Shown here: positions 28,437 to 37,976 of the stretch, piece after piece | Layout: the number at the start of each line of letters is the position of its first letter | How positions within the stretch are numbered: position 1 is the first letter of the stretch | Source: Petrotoga sp. 9PWA.NaAc.5.4 | GTDB lineage: Bacteria; Thermotogota; Thermotogae; Petrotogales; Petrotogaceae | Assembly: GCF_002895485.1 (NCBI RefSeq) | Contig: NZ_AZRK01000009.1 | Location: 80,454-144,453, forward strand | Direction of reading: 5' to 3' | DNA length: 64,000 nucleotides | Position numbers and translations under genes: made by a program | The notes under the pieces: generated by a model | Seen by the model: only the letters and a program-made list of their open reading frames with translations | Database searches by the model: none | What the model was told of the DNA's origin: nothing

Positions 28437-28774
28437 GCTCACTTTAGAAATTACAAAACCTAAGTTTTGCCAATCTTTTAGTTTTAAATTTTTTCAAAAT
28501 ACCTCCATAACTCTAATACTTACTAACTATGAGTTCCTTTAACTTCTTCGCTACGTTTAGCGAAAGAGAGGGGGAGGGCTCCGCCCTGGACCCGTTGTAA
28601 ATTCAAAATCTTACTTTTAGAAAATTCTCATTTCTAAAGTTCTTATCTAATCCTTGCAAAATATGAATTTCTTTAGTTTTTCGGTACTTGTACCGAAAGA
28701 AGGGGGGGAAGGCTCCGCCCTGGACCCGTTGTAAATTCAAAATCTTATTTTTAAAAAATTCTCATTTCTAAAGT
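28437..28774 (-). repeat. Dispersed leader repeat, copy D (two units) upstream of sat
   Basis: Left ends (ACTTTAGAAAT on the minus strand) lie at 28774 and 28640. The distal unit has TTCGGTAC/GTACCGAA. The proximal unit has TTCGCTA (28564-28558) pairing with TAGCGAA (28553-28547) instead, a different sequence with the same fold. The AGGGC-GGA-GCCCT hairpin is intact in both units. The right end AAAGTGAGC stops at 28437, 29 nt before the sat ATG, with TGTAAT at 28455-28450. Confidence 0.87.
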
Positions 28775-28811
28775 CCTATAAGATTTGTACTTTCATAGTT
28801 TAATAATTATA

Positions 28812-29387
28812 TCATATGCTACTTTCAAAGATCATATAGGGATTTACTTTCAATAGGTCTTTTAAAAAAGCGGTTCTTGAATGACCTGGAGCAATTATTG
28901 TATCTTCCGGGAGATTTAATAAATACTCTTTTAAGGTTTTGAGAGATTTTTTCATTTGTTCTGATGAGGAGCCTGCTAAATCTGTTCTACCAATTGAATC
29001 AAAAAATAACGTATCACCTGTAAATAAATAATTCTCTATGTGAATTATACAAGAACCCGGCGTGTGACCAGGGGTATGTAATATGTTAAAAGAATGGGTG
29101 ATATCTTTCCACTCTCCTTGCCAAGAAAAAGGACTTCCTATATACTCCGAAAAATTTTTTCGTGGATCTCTCAATAATTCAACGTCTAAGGGATGAATAT
29201 AAAGTTCTTTCACTTTTAATTCAGCTAACCCTATAATATGGTCAAAATGTGCATGAGTTAATAAAACGATTATCTCATTGTTTATGTAATCACCGATATT
29301 TTTACCGGGATCTATTACAAACTTTTCATCTATTATGTAAGTATTTGTTTTCAATTCGTTACTTGTTACAATCTTTCTAACTTTCAA
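28812..29387 (-). CDS. Metallo-beta-lactamase-fold hydrolase (glyoxalase II-like)
   Basis: 191 residues. The metal site motif is LLTHAHFDHIIGL (HxHxDH) near residue 45. Then come LHTPGHTPGSCI near 105, with the third histidine, FTGDTLFFDSIGRTDL with the bridging Asp, and IIAPGHSRT near the C terminus. This pattern fits hydroxyacylglutathione hydrolase-like thiolester hydrolases of the small bacterial type; the substrate is not certain. It follows pepF by 24 bp on the minus strand and probably shares its transcript. Confidence 0.85.
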   Translation of the reverse strand: MKVRKIVTSNELKTNTYIIDEKFVIDPGKNIGDYINNEIIVLLTHAHFDHIIGLAELKVKELYIHPLDVELLRDPRKNFSEYIGSPFSWQGEWKDITHSFNILHTPGHTPGSCIIHIENYLFTGDTLFFDSIGRTDLAGSSSEQMKKSLKTLKEYLLNLPEDTIIAPGHSRTAFLKDLLKVNPYMIFESSI

Positions 29388-29411
29388 GAGAATGCCTCCA
29401 TCTGTCTAATT

Positions 29412-31166
29412 TTAATCTAATTTATTTAAAAACTCTCGCTCTATAAAATCAAATCCTCTTTCCCAAAAGGTTTTTTCTTTTATGTCTATATCTAATTTTT
29501 TCAATAATCTTTCAGGTGAATCGTTAGCTCCATTTGTTAAAAGTTCTTTATATTTTGGAACAAAAGATTTTCCCTCTTGCTTATATTTTTCATAAAGAGC
29601 GATTACTAAAAGATTCGCAAAATTATAAGCATACACATAGAATGGAGTATGAAATATATGCGGGATACTCGACCATTCGTAGTGATATTCTTCAGGAATT
29701 ATTACGGAATTTCCGAACATTATTTTTGCTTCTTCTTTGTAAAGGTCTGAAAGTTCGTTCCAGCTCGCACTTCCATTTTCCGAAATCATTTTATGAGAAG
29801 TTATTTCAAACCTTGCAAACATATTTTGCCTGAACATGGTTGAAAACATATCTTCTATTTTCGAGGCTATAAATACAGTTTTTTCCTCATGCGGAAGGGT
29901 AGGCAGTATTTTATCCGTTACCAACATTTCTCCAAAGACAGACGCAATTTCTGCCATTGTTAGAGGAGGATGGTAGTTCCAAAGATTTTGATTTGAGGCT
30001 AATGTACCATGAATACCATGGCCTAATTCGTGAGCTAATGTCATAACATCATCTAAGTTGCCATTGAAGTTCATCAAAATAAAGGGCTTATAATTTGGAA
30101 TATAGTAAGAAGTGAAGGCACCACCTCTTTTACCTTTTCTTATATCTGAGTCTATTCTATTTTCTTTAAAAAATGAATTTACTATATCACCAAACTCTTT
30201 GTCAAATTCATAGTAAGAATCTAAAACTATTTTCTTAGCTTCGTCAAAGGTGTATTCTTTTTTTACTTTTTCCATCGGTGCATATATATCTGCAAGGGTA
30301 AGATCCATGCCTAATTTTTTTGCTTTCCATTTGTAATACTTATGAACCATAGACGTTCTTTGAGTAGTTACTTCTATTACAGTTTTTACAATCTCATCGT
30401 CAACTTCGTTGTTCATATTTCGCATAGAAATCGGTTCTTTAAAATTTCTCAATGAAGCTTCGGTATCATAATTTTTAACTATGGAATTGTAGGTTTTTTC
30501 CAAAACCAATCTGTCTTTATCGTATCTTGTAAAAAATTCTTTCATAGCTCTTCTTCTTAATTCTTTATCTGGTTGTCTTCTCAAAGCTCTAACCTGAGGA
30601 CCTGTTAACTTTTTAATTTCACCATCTATTGCTATATCGAATTCATAAGCATTTACAAGCCTTTCGTAAAGGTCTTGAAATCCTCCACGTGATGAATTAT
30701 ACATAGCTGCTAATACCCTTTCTGCGTCTTCAGACAAAACGTGGTGCTTAGATTTAATTAGTTTCTCAATTACGTGGTAGTAGTCCTTCAAATCTTCAGA
30801 ATTCATAAATTCTTTAAGTTTTTGCTCACTTTGCTTTAGAAGAACAGGTTTCCAAAAAGATAATTCCATATCTATTTTTGAGTTGTAATCATCACACATA
30901 GCGTTTAATTTTTGGTTAACCTCATTGGAAGTATCAGCGGCATAATTCAAATGGGCATATTGAAATGTAAATGCAGCTTTTTTATATATTTTTTCATATT
31001 CGACAAAAAAGCTTTTTAGCTCAGATGCATTTAAATTAGGATCGGAAAGTCGTTCAAAATACTTATCTTTTAATTCTTTAGTAGCTAACAGGCTTTCTTC
31101 TAAATCCTTTTTGATTTTTTCATCTTTTGGAGAATTATAGAAAAAAGACAAATCCCAACTTGACAT
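29412..31166 (-). CDS. pepF: Oligoendopeptidase F (M3 metallopeptidase)
   Basis: 584 residues, the usual PepF/M3B size. The zinc motif is LAHELGHGIHGTLA near residue 375 (HExxH), with the downstream Glu in TMAEIASVFGEMLV. The preceding KRGGAFTSYYIPNYKPFILMNF stretch (residues 345-366) is a PepF hallmark. It is a cytoplasmic enzyme that degrades short peptides, plausibly those brought in by the peptide-class ABC importers, though that link is inference. GGGGG precedes the start. The leader holds a decayed repeat copy. Confidence 0.93.
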   Translation of the reverse strand: MSSWDLSFFYNSPKDEKIKKDLEESLLATKELKDKYFERLSDPNLNASELKSFFVEYEKIYKKAAFTFQYAHLNYAADTSNEVNQKLNAMCDDYNSKIDMELSFWKPVLLKQSEQKLKEFMNSEDLKDYYHVIEKLIKSKHHVLSEDAERVLAAMYNSSRGGFQDLYERLVNAYEFDIAIDGEIKKLTGPQVRALRRQPDKELRRRAMKEFFTRYDKDRLVLEKTYNSIVKNYDTEASLRNFKEPISMRNMNNEVDDEIVKTVIEVTTQRTSMVHKYYKWKAKKLGMDLTLADIYAPMEKVKKEYTFDEAKKIVLDSYYEFDKEFGDIVNSFFKENRIDSDIRKGKRGGAFTSYYIPNYKPFILMNFNGNLDDVMTLAHELGHGIHGTLASNQNLWNYHPPLTMAEIASVFGEMLVTDKILPTLPHEEKTVFIASKIEDMFSTMFRQNMFARFEITSHKMISENGSASWNELSDLYKEEAKIMFGNSVIIPEEYHYEWSSIPHIFHTPFYVYAYNFANLLVIALYEKYKQEGKSFVPKYKELLTNGANDSPERLLKKLDIDIKEKTFWERGFDFIEREFLNKLD

Positions 31167-31195
31167 GATAAAAACCCCCTTTTATTTTTTGATGA

Positions 31196-31393
31196 ACTTG
31201 CTTTAGAAATTCTGAAATTCAGATTCTATAAATATTTTTAGTTTTAACTTTTCAAAAATATCTCCATGATTCTAATCATATTAATCATAAATTTCTTTAG
31301 CTTTTTCGCTATGTGTAACGAGAGAGGCAAAAAAGAATTATATCTTGAATCTGTTATAAATTCAAACGCTTATTTTTAAAATCTCTATTTAAG
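31196..31393 (-). repeat. Dispersed leader repeat, copy E (single decayed unit) upstream of pepF
   Basis: On the minus strand the right end AATTTCTAAAGCAAGT stops at 31196, 29 nt before the pepF start, with CAGAAT at 31214-31209. A variant hairpin TCGTTA/TAGCGA (31321-31306, one G-U pair) is kept. The GC hairpin has been lost, and the left end near 31393 has decayed. Between 31400 and 31490 there is only AT-rich sequence. Confidence 0.72.
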
Positions 31394-31496
31394 TAAAATA
31401 ATTGTTTTTAGAATTATAGCATATATAATTTTAAATTAGTTTGTTTTGCATATTATACTTTAGTATTTTACCGTTTTTGATTTATAATATTTTAGA

Positions 31497-31640
31497 TACT
31501 TCAAAAATAAGGATTTTGGAAAAACGATGCTTTGAATTTAATTAGGTTTGGATAAGCCCCTTCCTTATTTGTAAAAGTAGTCAATAGGTTAGAGAAAATC
31601 AGTTATTCAAAAATAAATTTTAAAATTTCCAAATAAGATA
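31497..31640 (+). repeat. Possible decayed dispersed leader repeat, copy N, upstream of the xylulokinase gene
   Basis: The segment ACTTCAAAAATAAGGATTTT (31499-31518), followed by TTTGAATTTAATTAGG and AAGCCCCTTCC (31554-31564), follows the module order of the repeat. No hairpin or clear right end is left. A TATAAT at 31642-31647 just downstream may be the xylB promoter. Weak call. Confidence 0.3.
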
Positions 31641-31678
31641 TTATAATATTTCAAATAATTGCGAAAAGAGATGATATT

Positions 31679-33136
31679 ATGTCAACATTTATAGGTATAG
31701 ATTTAGGAACTACCAATTTAAAAATACTTCTTTTTTCTTTAGAAAAAGGCATAATAGATTTTGAAAGTGAAAAGATTCAATCTTTTCAAGAAAAAGAAGG
31801 TTATCACGAACAGGATCCTTCGGAATGGATAAAAAAAACTATTAGAATGTTGAAAATATTAATAAAGAGAAATAAAAGTTATGTTTCGGATATTAATGCA
31901 ATAGGATTTTCCGGTCAAATGCATGGTTTAGTAGTGATAGATGAAGAAGGAGATCTTTTAAGACCTTGCATGACTTGGGTAGATCAAAGAGCGAAATTTG
32001 AGTCAAAGTATGTTTCAGAAAATATAGATATTTTTGAATTAACAGGCAATCTTTCTAATCCAAGTTTTACACTTCCTAAAATCCTTTGGCTAAAAAACAA
32101 AGAATCTAAAAATTATAAAAATGCCAAATGTTTTTTTCAGCCAAAGGATTATTTAAGATATGCTTTGGGCAAAAATAAACCTTTAGTAACCGATAAGACA
32201 GATGCTTCAGCAACCCTGTTAATGGATATAAAGAATCAAAATTGGTCTAAAGAAATAATAGAAACTTTTGATTTAGATATTAAAAAACTCCCAGAAATCA
32301 AGAATTCATACGAGATAGTAGACATTTTAAGAAAAGATATTGCACAAGAGTTGGGCTTAAAATCAGATGTTTATCTAATTGCGGGTGCTGGAGATCAAGA
32401 AGCTGCGGCAGTAGGATTAGGAATAAATGAAGAAGATGAAGAATTTATATCTTGTGGTACGGCCGCTCAGATACTTAGACCTACCTTTGATCCAATTTTA
32501 AATAAAGATTGTGGCCTACATTTATTTTGTCATCCTTTAAATGGATGGCACTATTTGGGAGCTTTGCAAAATGCTGGAAATGTTTTAGAATGGGCTTTGA
32601 AATGTTTGAATCTTGATTATAGTGATATAGAACAAATAAGTGGCAAAGAAGGAAATAATTTATATTTTTTACCTTATTTAACAGGAGAACGTACACCTAT
32701 TATGGATGAAGATGCACGAGGTGTTTGGATAGGTTTAAATATTTCGCACACAAAAATAGATATGTTAACGTCAGTTTTAGAAGGAGTAGCATTTTCGATA
32801 AAATTAGCGCATGAAAAAATTACAAATATTTTAGGAAAAGAAAAAGTTTCTTACTTTATAGGTGGTGCTGCAAAAAGTAATAAATGGTCTCAAATAATTG
32901 CCAATGTTGTTGGAAGAGAATTAGTAACTTTAAAATTATATGAAAGTTCTGCATATGGAGCAGCTTTATTAGCAGCAATGGGTTCTGAAAGTATAACTAT
33001 TAAAGAGTTATCAAAATATATTCCGGAAACTAAAAAAACTATAATGCCAATTGATAAGATCTCTAATTATTATCAAACAAAATTTGGTAAATTTAGTAAG
33101 TTAGTTCAATTAGAAAAAGCTTTTAGAAATTACTAA
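31679..33136 (+). CDS. xylB: Xylulokinase (FGGY family)
   Basis: 485 residues. The N-terminal ATPase motif is FIGIDLGTTNLKILLF. The GFSGQMHGLVVIDEEG segment near residue 77 (SGQMHG) is characteristic of XylB and bears on substrate choice. CMTWVDQRA, a GAGDQEAAAVGLG ATP-binding region near 230 and FLPYLTGERTP near 335 follow. It phosphorylates D-xylulose to xylulose-5-phosphate in the cytoplasm. No xylose isomerase is nearby; the dehydrogenase 41 bp downstream could instead supply xylulose from xylitol, which is inference. Start ATG with GAGATGAT. Confidence 0.85.
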   Translation: MSTFIGIDLGTTNLKILLFSLEKGIIDFESEKIQSFQEKEGYHEQDPSEWIKKTIRMLKILIKRNKSYVSDINAIGFSGQMHGLVVIDEEGDLLRPCMTWVDQRAKFESKYVSENIDIFELTGNLSNPSFTLPKILWLKNKESKNYKNAKCFFQPKDYLRYALGKNKPLVTDKTDASATLLMDIKNQNWSKEIIETFDLDIKKLPEIKNSYEIVDILRKDIAQELGLKSDVYLIAGAGDQEAAAVGLGINEEDEEFISCGTAAQILRPTFDPILNKDCGLHLFCHPLNGWHYLGALQNAGNVLEWALKCLNLDYSDIEQISGKEGNNLYFLPYLTGERTPIMDEDARGVWIGLNISHTKIDMLTSVLEGVAFSIKLAHEKITNILGKEKVSYFIGGAAKSNKWSQIIANVVGRELVTLKLYESSAYGAALLAAMGSESITIKELSKYIPETKKTIMPIDKISNYYQTKFGKFSKLVQLEKAFRNY

Positions 33137-33177
33137 AAGCAAAATATTAATAAAATAAATTACAAGAAGGTGATGAT

Positions 33178-34155
33178 GTGAGAGCTATTTTTATAGAAAA
33201 ACCTCATGAAATAAAAGTTATAAAAGTATTAGATCCTATACCAAAAGGAAATGAATCTTTAATAAAAGTATTAGGTTGTGGGGTATGTGGAACTGATTCA
33301 AAAATATATAAAGGCGAAACATTAGCAAGTTATCCTCTTATTCCCGGACATGAAATTGTGGGAGAAATTGTAGAGTCAAAAAAATTTGAAAAAGGTACAA
33401 AGGTTACAATAGATCCAAATAAACCATGTGGAGTATGTGAATACTGTAGAGAAGGGAAGATACATCTTTGTATGAATTTACAAGCTGTTGGAGTAAATCG
33501 AGATGGGGGATTTGCAGAATTATTGTCTGTTCCAAATGACCTTATCTACGAATTTAACAAAGATATTAGTATAAAAAATGCTATATTTGCTGAACCTCTT
33601 TCTTGTATTATTCATGGGTTAGACCTCTCCAATTTTTCATACACAGACGACATTGCAATAATTGGAGGTGGAGCAATAGGGTTAATATTTTCAATATTGT
33701 TTAACAGATTTTCTATTGGGGGAAAGTTAATTTTTGAAATTTCTCAAGAAAAGATAGATTTTATAAAAAACGAATTTCATTTTCCAATTAGTCATCCAGA
33801 AAATTTTAATGATAATCATAATTTTGATATAGTATTCGAATGTTCAGGAAGTTTAACTGGTTTGGAGTTAGCTTATTCTTTAGTAAAAAAAGGAGGAAAG
33901 ATTATAGACTTTGGTGTAACGCCTAAGGGAATGAAAACAAGAGAATTAGAACCATTTCAAATATATAGTCAAGAAATAACATTAATAGGTTCATATATAA
34001 ACCCTTTTACAATGCAAAGAGCTGTAAAAATAATAAATTCAAATGAATTTAATTTTGAAAAGCTGGTAACTGATGAAGGTGATTTAGACGAAGTAAAAGA
34101 GTATATTTCTGCTAACAAAAAACCTTTCTTAAAAGCTGCATACGTAAATAAATAA
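33178..34155 (+). CDS. Zinc-dependent alcohol/polyol dehydrogenase (MDR family)
   Basis: 325 residues, medium-chain dehydrogenase. The catalytic zinc ligands are in GCGVCGTDSKIYKG and PGHEIVGEI. The structural zinc site CGVCEYCREGKIHLC has all four cysteines. A GGGAIGLIFS nucleotide-binding motif lies near residue 162. Relatives include sorbitol/xylitol and threonine dehydrogenases; with xylB just upstream, a polyol-to-ketose oxidation is the most economical guess. It starts with GTG behind AAGGTG. The NAD-binding domain is somewhat shorter than average. A strong terminator follows the stop. Confidence 0.82.
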   Translation: MRAIFIEKPHEIKVIKVLDPIPKGNESLIKVLGCGVCGTDSKIYKGETLASYPLIPGHEIVGEIVESKKFEKGTKVTIDPNKPCGVCEYCREGKIHLCMNLQAVGVNRDGGFAELLSVPNDLIYEFNKDISIKNAIFAEPLSCIIHGLDLSNFSYTDDIAIIGGGAIGLIFSILFNRFSIGGKLIFEISQEKIDFIKNEFHFPISHPENFNDNHNFDIVFECSGSLTGLELAYSLVKKGGKIIDFGVTPKGMKTRELEPFQIYSQEITLIGSYINPFTMQRAVKIINSNEFNFEKLVTDEGDLDEVKEYISANKKPFLKAAYVNK

Positions 34156-34178
34156 TATTGTTTGATTATTAATTAGTT

Positions 34179-34209
34179 AAATCCCGTCTATCTTTAGATG
34201 GGATTTTTA
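34179..34209 (+). terminator. Rho-independent terminator after the xylB-dehydrogenase pair
   Basis: A 12-bp stem (34179-34190 with 34195-34206, one G-T wobble) and a TCTT loop are followed by a T-rich tail. Confidence 0.87.
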
Positions 34210-34361
34210 TTTACAAAAAATTAACATAAATGTTTTTTAGATAAATTGTATCTTTTAAGGGATTCAATTAAATTTCTTTATTTTAATTGAAATTTACCTA
34301 ATAATTTTATTTATACAGAAATATTGTTTAATATCTTCAAATTTCTTCTCGATGCTTAATT

Positions 34362-34415
34362 TTGATTTAAAAATTTGTTTATGTATAATAAAGATAATGA
34401 AACGCAAACGATTGC
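34362..34415 (+). promoter_or_regulatory. Promoter and LacI-type operator of the regulator gene at 34444
   Basis: TTGATT (34362-34367) and TATAAT (34384-34389) are 16 bp apart. Just after the predicted start lies GCAAACGATTGC (34404-34415), an imperfect palindrome with the central CG typical of LacI/GalR operators. This suggests autoregulation of the downstream lacI-type gene. Confidence 0.6.
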
Positions 34416-34443
34416 TTTAAAAATGCTAAATGGGGGTATAACT

Positions 34444-35463
34444 TTGAGGAAGATTACTATAAAAGATGTTGCAAAAGCTTTGAATATTGCTCCCTCAACT
34501 GTATCAAGAGCTTTATCAGGTAAACCTGGTGTTAGCGATGAATTGCGAGAAAAAATAATTCAAAAATCTAAAGAAATAGGATATATGAAAAATCTATCAG
34601 CAGAAAGTCTTAAAAATTCAAAGTCCAAAATTATTGGTGTAATAGCATTTGATATAAGAAACCCATTTTTTTTAGAATTTTTAAAAGGAGTCGAGGATGT
34701 TTTATTTCCACGAGAATATAAGATTTTATTGAGTAATGTAGATGAAAATGTCGAAAAAGAAAAGACTTACTTAAATTGGATGATTGGTCATGGTGTGGAA
34801 GGTATATTAGCTTCTCCTGTTACTGAAAAAAGTGGAAGAAGTAATTTGAAATTATATAAAGACTTTTATAAAATGGGAATTCCAATAGTATTCTACGATA
34901 GGATGTTTTATAATCAAGAACAGTTTGACTATGTAGTTGTGGATAATCAAGATGCCATTATTCAAGCATTGATGCATTTAAAAGATATGAAACATAAAAA
35001 AATTGGAATTTTTTTATCAAAAAAGGGAATATTTACAATTGAAGAAAGATTGAAAGGGTTTTTAAAAGGTTGTGATTTGTTAAATATTGAGATTAAAGAT
35101 GAGTGGATTTGTGAGGATATTTATCCTCATGAAAAAGCAATAAATGTTTTAAAAGAACTTAAAGATAAAAGTAATTTGCCTTCAGCCATTATAGCTACCA
35201 ATAATAATATAACTAAATATCTTGTATATGCAGCAAAAAAACTTGAAATAAAAATTCCAGAAGATCTATCTTTAATTGGTTTTGATGATATGCCCGAAAA
35301 TGAATTGATAAATCCTCCATTAACAACAATAAAACAACCAGTTTTAGAAGAAGGGAAAATTGCTGCAACGGCTTTATTATCAAGAATAGAAGATAAATAC
35401 AGCAAACCTATGAAGGTAATATTGAAAGCAGAACTAATAAAAAGGGAATCGGTATCAAATTGA
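34444..35463 (+). CDS. LacI-family transcriptional regulator (sugar operon 35754-43747)
   Basis: 339 residues. The N-terminal helix-turn-helix is ITIKDVAKALNIAPSTVSRALSG, with a hinge AESLKNSKSK. The sugar-binding core starts at IIGVIAFDIRNPFFLEFLKG, and the C-terminal part has LIGFDDMPENELINPPLTTIKQP. I place the start at TTG 34444, 7 nt after GGGGG at 34432-34436. An ATG at 34375 would add 23 residues and read through the promoter and operator, so it is rejected. Its position before the ABC importer and enzyme operon makes it the likely local regulator; the effector is unknown. Confidence 0.88.
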   Translation: MRKITIKDVAKALNIAPSTVSRALSGKPGVSDELREKIIQKSKEIGYMKNLSAESLKNSKSKIIGVIAFDIRNPFFLEFLKGVEDVLFPREYKILLSNVDENVEKEKTYLNWMIGHGVEGILASPVTEKSGRSNLKLYKDFYKMGIPIVFYDRMFYNQEQFDYVVVDNQDAIIQALMHLKDMKHKKIGIFLSKKGIFTIEERLKGFLKGCDLLNIEIKDEWICEDIYPHEKAINVLKELKDKSNLPSAIIATNNNITKYLVYAAKKLEIKIPEDLSLIGFDDMPENELINPPLTTIKQPVLEEGKIAATALLSRIEDKYSKPMKVILKAELIKRESVSN

Positions 35464-35522
35464 AAATTTGTAAATATAAAAAATTTTGGGTTTTAAGATA
35501 TATTTCATAAAATATTATACCT

Positions 35523-35725
35523 ACTTTAGAAATGAGAATTTCTAAAAATAAGTTTTTGAATTCGAAATGGATTCAAGGCGAAGCTCCACCATCTTCCTTG
35601 GTGCAAGTACCAAAAATGTTAAAAAAATTAAGAATTAGTGAAGATTAGAAGCGGGAAAATATTTTGCAAAAAAATCAAATCTAAAACATGTATATAATAA
35701 GGATTTTGGAATTTCTGAAGGTAGT
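35523..35725 (+). repeat. Dispersed leader repeat, copy F, upstream of the sugar-binding protein gene
   Basis: The left end ACTTTAGAAAT is at 35523-35533. A GC hairpin remnant reads AAGGC-GAA-GCTCC. The second hairpin is TTGGTGC/GTACCAA (35598-35613), where a C-G pair of other copies is replaced by T-A. The right end ATTTCTGAAGGTAGT stops at 35725, 28 nt before the ATG; TGGAAT lies at 35707-35712. The 290-bp gap holds nothing else. Confidence 0.82.
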
Positions 35726-35753
35726 AAAAAATATTACTTACGGAGGTGGAATT

Positions 35754-37010
35754 ATGAAATTCAAGAACAGTTTTTTAATTGGTATGATTGTCGTTTGCTT
35801 ATCACTGGTTTTTGGTGCGCAGAAAACAACTTTGTATTTCACGACTTTATTTCATAGTGGTGATGCTCAAGCAATGGAAAAGATAGTGCAAAGGATCAAC
35901 CAGGAATCTGATGATATGTTCGTTATATTAGTTCAAGGGGCGTGGGAAAATTACTATGCCCAATTAATAAATCAAGTTGTAGCTGGGAATGCTCCACAAG
36001 TAGGTGTAATTCATTCAAACATGTTTCCAAGTATGAAAGACGCTTTAACTCCTTTGAATGCTTCTCCAGCGGGGAATTTACTTGAAAAAGCAGGTTTTGC
36101 AAGAAATGATTTTCTAACTGATGTGTGGGATTCCTCCACTTTTGATGGAAAACAATATGGTATTCCTTTAGATACGCACATGTGGGCTATGTGGTATAAC
36201 AAGGATATTTTTGAAAAAGCTGGCTTAGATCCTGAGAATCCTCCAACAAACGCTGAAGAATTAAAATATGCTGCTGATAAAATAAAGGATGCTGGATATT
36301 ATGCGGTTCACTTTGCTGAAGATGGGCTTGCAAGGAAATTAATGAGAGCTTGGTACATTTTATATTGGCAGCAAGGTGGAGAATTATTTGATGAAAATTA
36401 CTCAAAAGCTACTTTCAATAATGAAAAAGGATTAAAAGCGTTAGAATATCTTGTAAATAGTGTTCAAAAATGGGGTTGGAATACTAAAGGTACTGATGGT
36501 TTCAAACAATTTGCAGCAGGGCAGTTAGGCATATTGTTTGCAGGCAATTGGTATTATTACACTGCAGAAGAAGCACGGATAAATTATGGGGTTGCTAAAA
36601 TACCTCTTATTTTTGATAAACCAGCTACTTGGGGGAATAGCCATAATTTAGTTATTCCTAAGCAAGCGACGACTAATCCTGAAATTTATGAAAATTCTAT
36701 AGAATTAATAAGAAGGATAACAGAATTAAGTGAAATGTGGGGAATATTTGGTGGTCATATTCCAGCCTATAATGATTCAAGAACATCACAAGAACTTTTA
36801 AATGCTCCGGTTTGGGGAAAAAGCTTAAAAGTATTTAGTCAAATGGCAGAAGAAGGATATTTACACTATCCACCTAATCATCCAAAAGCCGCTGAATTAG
36901 AAAATGCTATTCAAGTTTATATTCAACAGGCGTATAATGGAACTCTTACTCCTTCCGAAGCCCTACGAAGAGCAGAAGCCGAATGTAATAGAATTCTGTC
37001 TGAAAAGTAG
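35754..37010 (+). CDS. ABC transporter sugar-binding protein (family 1)
   Basis: 418 residues with a signal peptide (MKFKNSFLIGMIVVCLSLVFG-AQ). Family-1 solute-binding features are VAGNAPQVGVIHSNMFPSMKDALTPL near residue 80, FDGKQYGIPLDTHMWAMWYNKDIFEKAGLDPENPPT near 125 (in pieces), and FAAGQLGILFAGNWYY near 250. It binds a carbohydrate outside the membrane for the two permeases that follow. No ATPase gene is in the operon, so a shared MsmX-like ATPase is expected elsewhere. ATG 35754 has a GGAGGTGG site; an upstream in-frame ATG at 35688 lies in the repeat and is unlikely. Confidence 0.9.
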   Translation: MKFKNSFLIGMIVVCLSLVFGAQKTTLYFTTLFHSGDAQAMEKIVQRINQESDDMFVILVQGAWENYYAQLINQVVAGNAPQVGVIHSNMFPSMKDALTPLNASPAGNLLEKAGFARNDFLTDVWDSSTFDGKQYGIPLDTHMWAMWYNKDIFEKAGLDPENPPTNAEELKYAADKIKDAGYYAVHFAEDGLARKLMRAWYILYWQQGGELFDENYSKATFNNEKGLKALEYLVNSVQKWGWNTKGTDGFKQFAAGQLGILFAGNWYYYTAEEARINYGVAKIPLIFDKPATWGNSHNLVIPKQATTNPEIYENSIELIRRITELSEMWGIFGGHIPAYNDSRTSQELLNAPVWGKSLKVFSQMAEEGYLHYPPNHPKAAELENAIQVYIQQAYNGTLTPSEALRRAEAECNRILSEK

Positions 37011-37018
37011 TCTTTTTC

Positions 37019-37054
37019 AAGTTGAAGAGGTAAGAATCCTTACCTCTTCAACTT
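37019..37054 (+). terminator. Intra-operon stem-loop after the sugar-binding protein gene
   Basis: A perfect 16-bp inverted repeat (37019-37034, AAGTTGAAGAGGTAAG, with 37039-37054) closes an AATC loop. No T-tract follows, so it is more likely an mRNA-stabilising structure or a partial block than a full terminator. Confidence 0.75.
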
Positions 37055-37080
37055 AATATGAATTTCGTGAGGTGGTTTAG

Positions 37081-37959
37081 TTGAAAAAAGCTCTTAGAGA
37101 TCAATGGAGCGGAATTTTTTTTGCACTTCCTTTCATGATAATATGGGGTGTTTTTACATTATGGCCAGTAATTTCTGGTTTCATTATTAGTTTACATAAC
37201 TGGGATCCTTTAAGAGGGTCCGAATTTATAGGTTTTAAAAATTATACCTATTTGTTTACAAGTGAAAGGTTTTGGAATGCTTTTTTAAATACCTTTGAAT
37301 TTGCTATTATTATGATCCCTCTTACACTGGTTTTTGGTTTATTGTTTGCCTTTTATTTATATTTTTCAAAAAGTAAAACTAAGGCCTTTGTTGAAAGTGC
37401 CCTTTTCTTCCCATATCTTTTGAATGTCTCTATAATAAGCCTTATTTGGAAATGGCTCTTTGATCCAGATTTTGGACTTATTATAGAATTTTTAAAAATG
37501 ATTGGTATATCAAATCCCCCTCAATTTCTCAACCATCCCTTGTGGGTAATTCCTGCGATAGCTTTCGCAAGTTCATGGTGGCTAATGGGGTACAGAATGA
37601 CAATCTTTAGAGCGGCCTTAGAAAGTCAACCCTTTGAAATTGTTGAAGCTGCATTAATAGATGGAGCAAATAAATGGCAAATTATGTTAAGAATACTTTT
37701 CCCACTCATAAGGCCACAGTTCCTTTTTGCAACAGTTTTAACTGTAATATCTGGTTTTGATGTGTTGGGACAAGTAATGATCATGACTGATGGAGGTCCG
37801 GGAAGATCTTCCGAAGTTCTTGCACTATTATTATATAGAGAAGCTTTTTCTTATTTTAGAATGGGGAGGGCTGCGGCAATCGGCTTTATTTTATTCGTGG
37901 TAATTTTTATTTTTACTTTAATCGCGTTAAGGTACTTAGGAAAGGATGTTAGTAAATAA
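37081..37959 (+). CDS. ABC sugar transporter permease (MalF/UgpA-like)
   Basis: 292 residues with about six membrane segments, starting with GIFFALPFMIIWGVFTLWPVISGF. The coupling loop EAALIDGANKWQIMLRILFPLIRPQ (seen at about residues 185-209) has the EAAxxDGA signature of carbohydrate permeases. PGRSSEVLALLLYREAF near the C terminus is also typical. TTG start with a GAGGTGG site. It forms a heterodimer with the next gene product. Confidence 0.88.
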   Translation: MKKALRDQWSGIFFALPFMIIWGVFTLWPVISGFIISLHNWDPLRGSEFIGFKNYTYLFTSERFWNAFLNTFEFAIIMIPLTLVFGLLFAFYLYFSKSKTKAFVESALFFPYLLNVSIISLIWKWLFDPDFGLIIEFLKMIGISNPPQFLNHPLWVIPAIAFASSWWLMGYRMTIFRAALESQPFEIVEAALIDGANKWQIMLRILFPLIRPQFLFATVLTVISGFDVLGQVMIMTDGGPGRSSEVLALLLYREAFSYFRMGRAAAIGFILFVVIFIFTLIALRYLGKDVSK

Positions 37960-37976
37960 TTTTAGGAGTGATTATT

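Noticed and set aside
34375..34443. An ATG at 34375 as start of the LacI-type regulator
   Set aside because: It would place the promoter's downstream half and the operator in coding sequence and adds 23 residues before the helix-turn-helix; TTG 34444 has a well-spaced ribosome-binding site.
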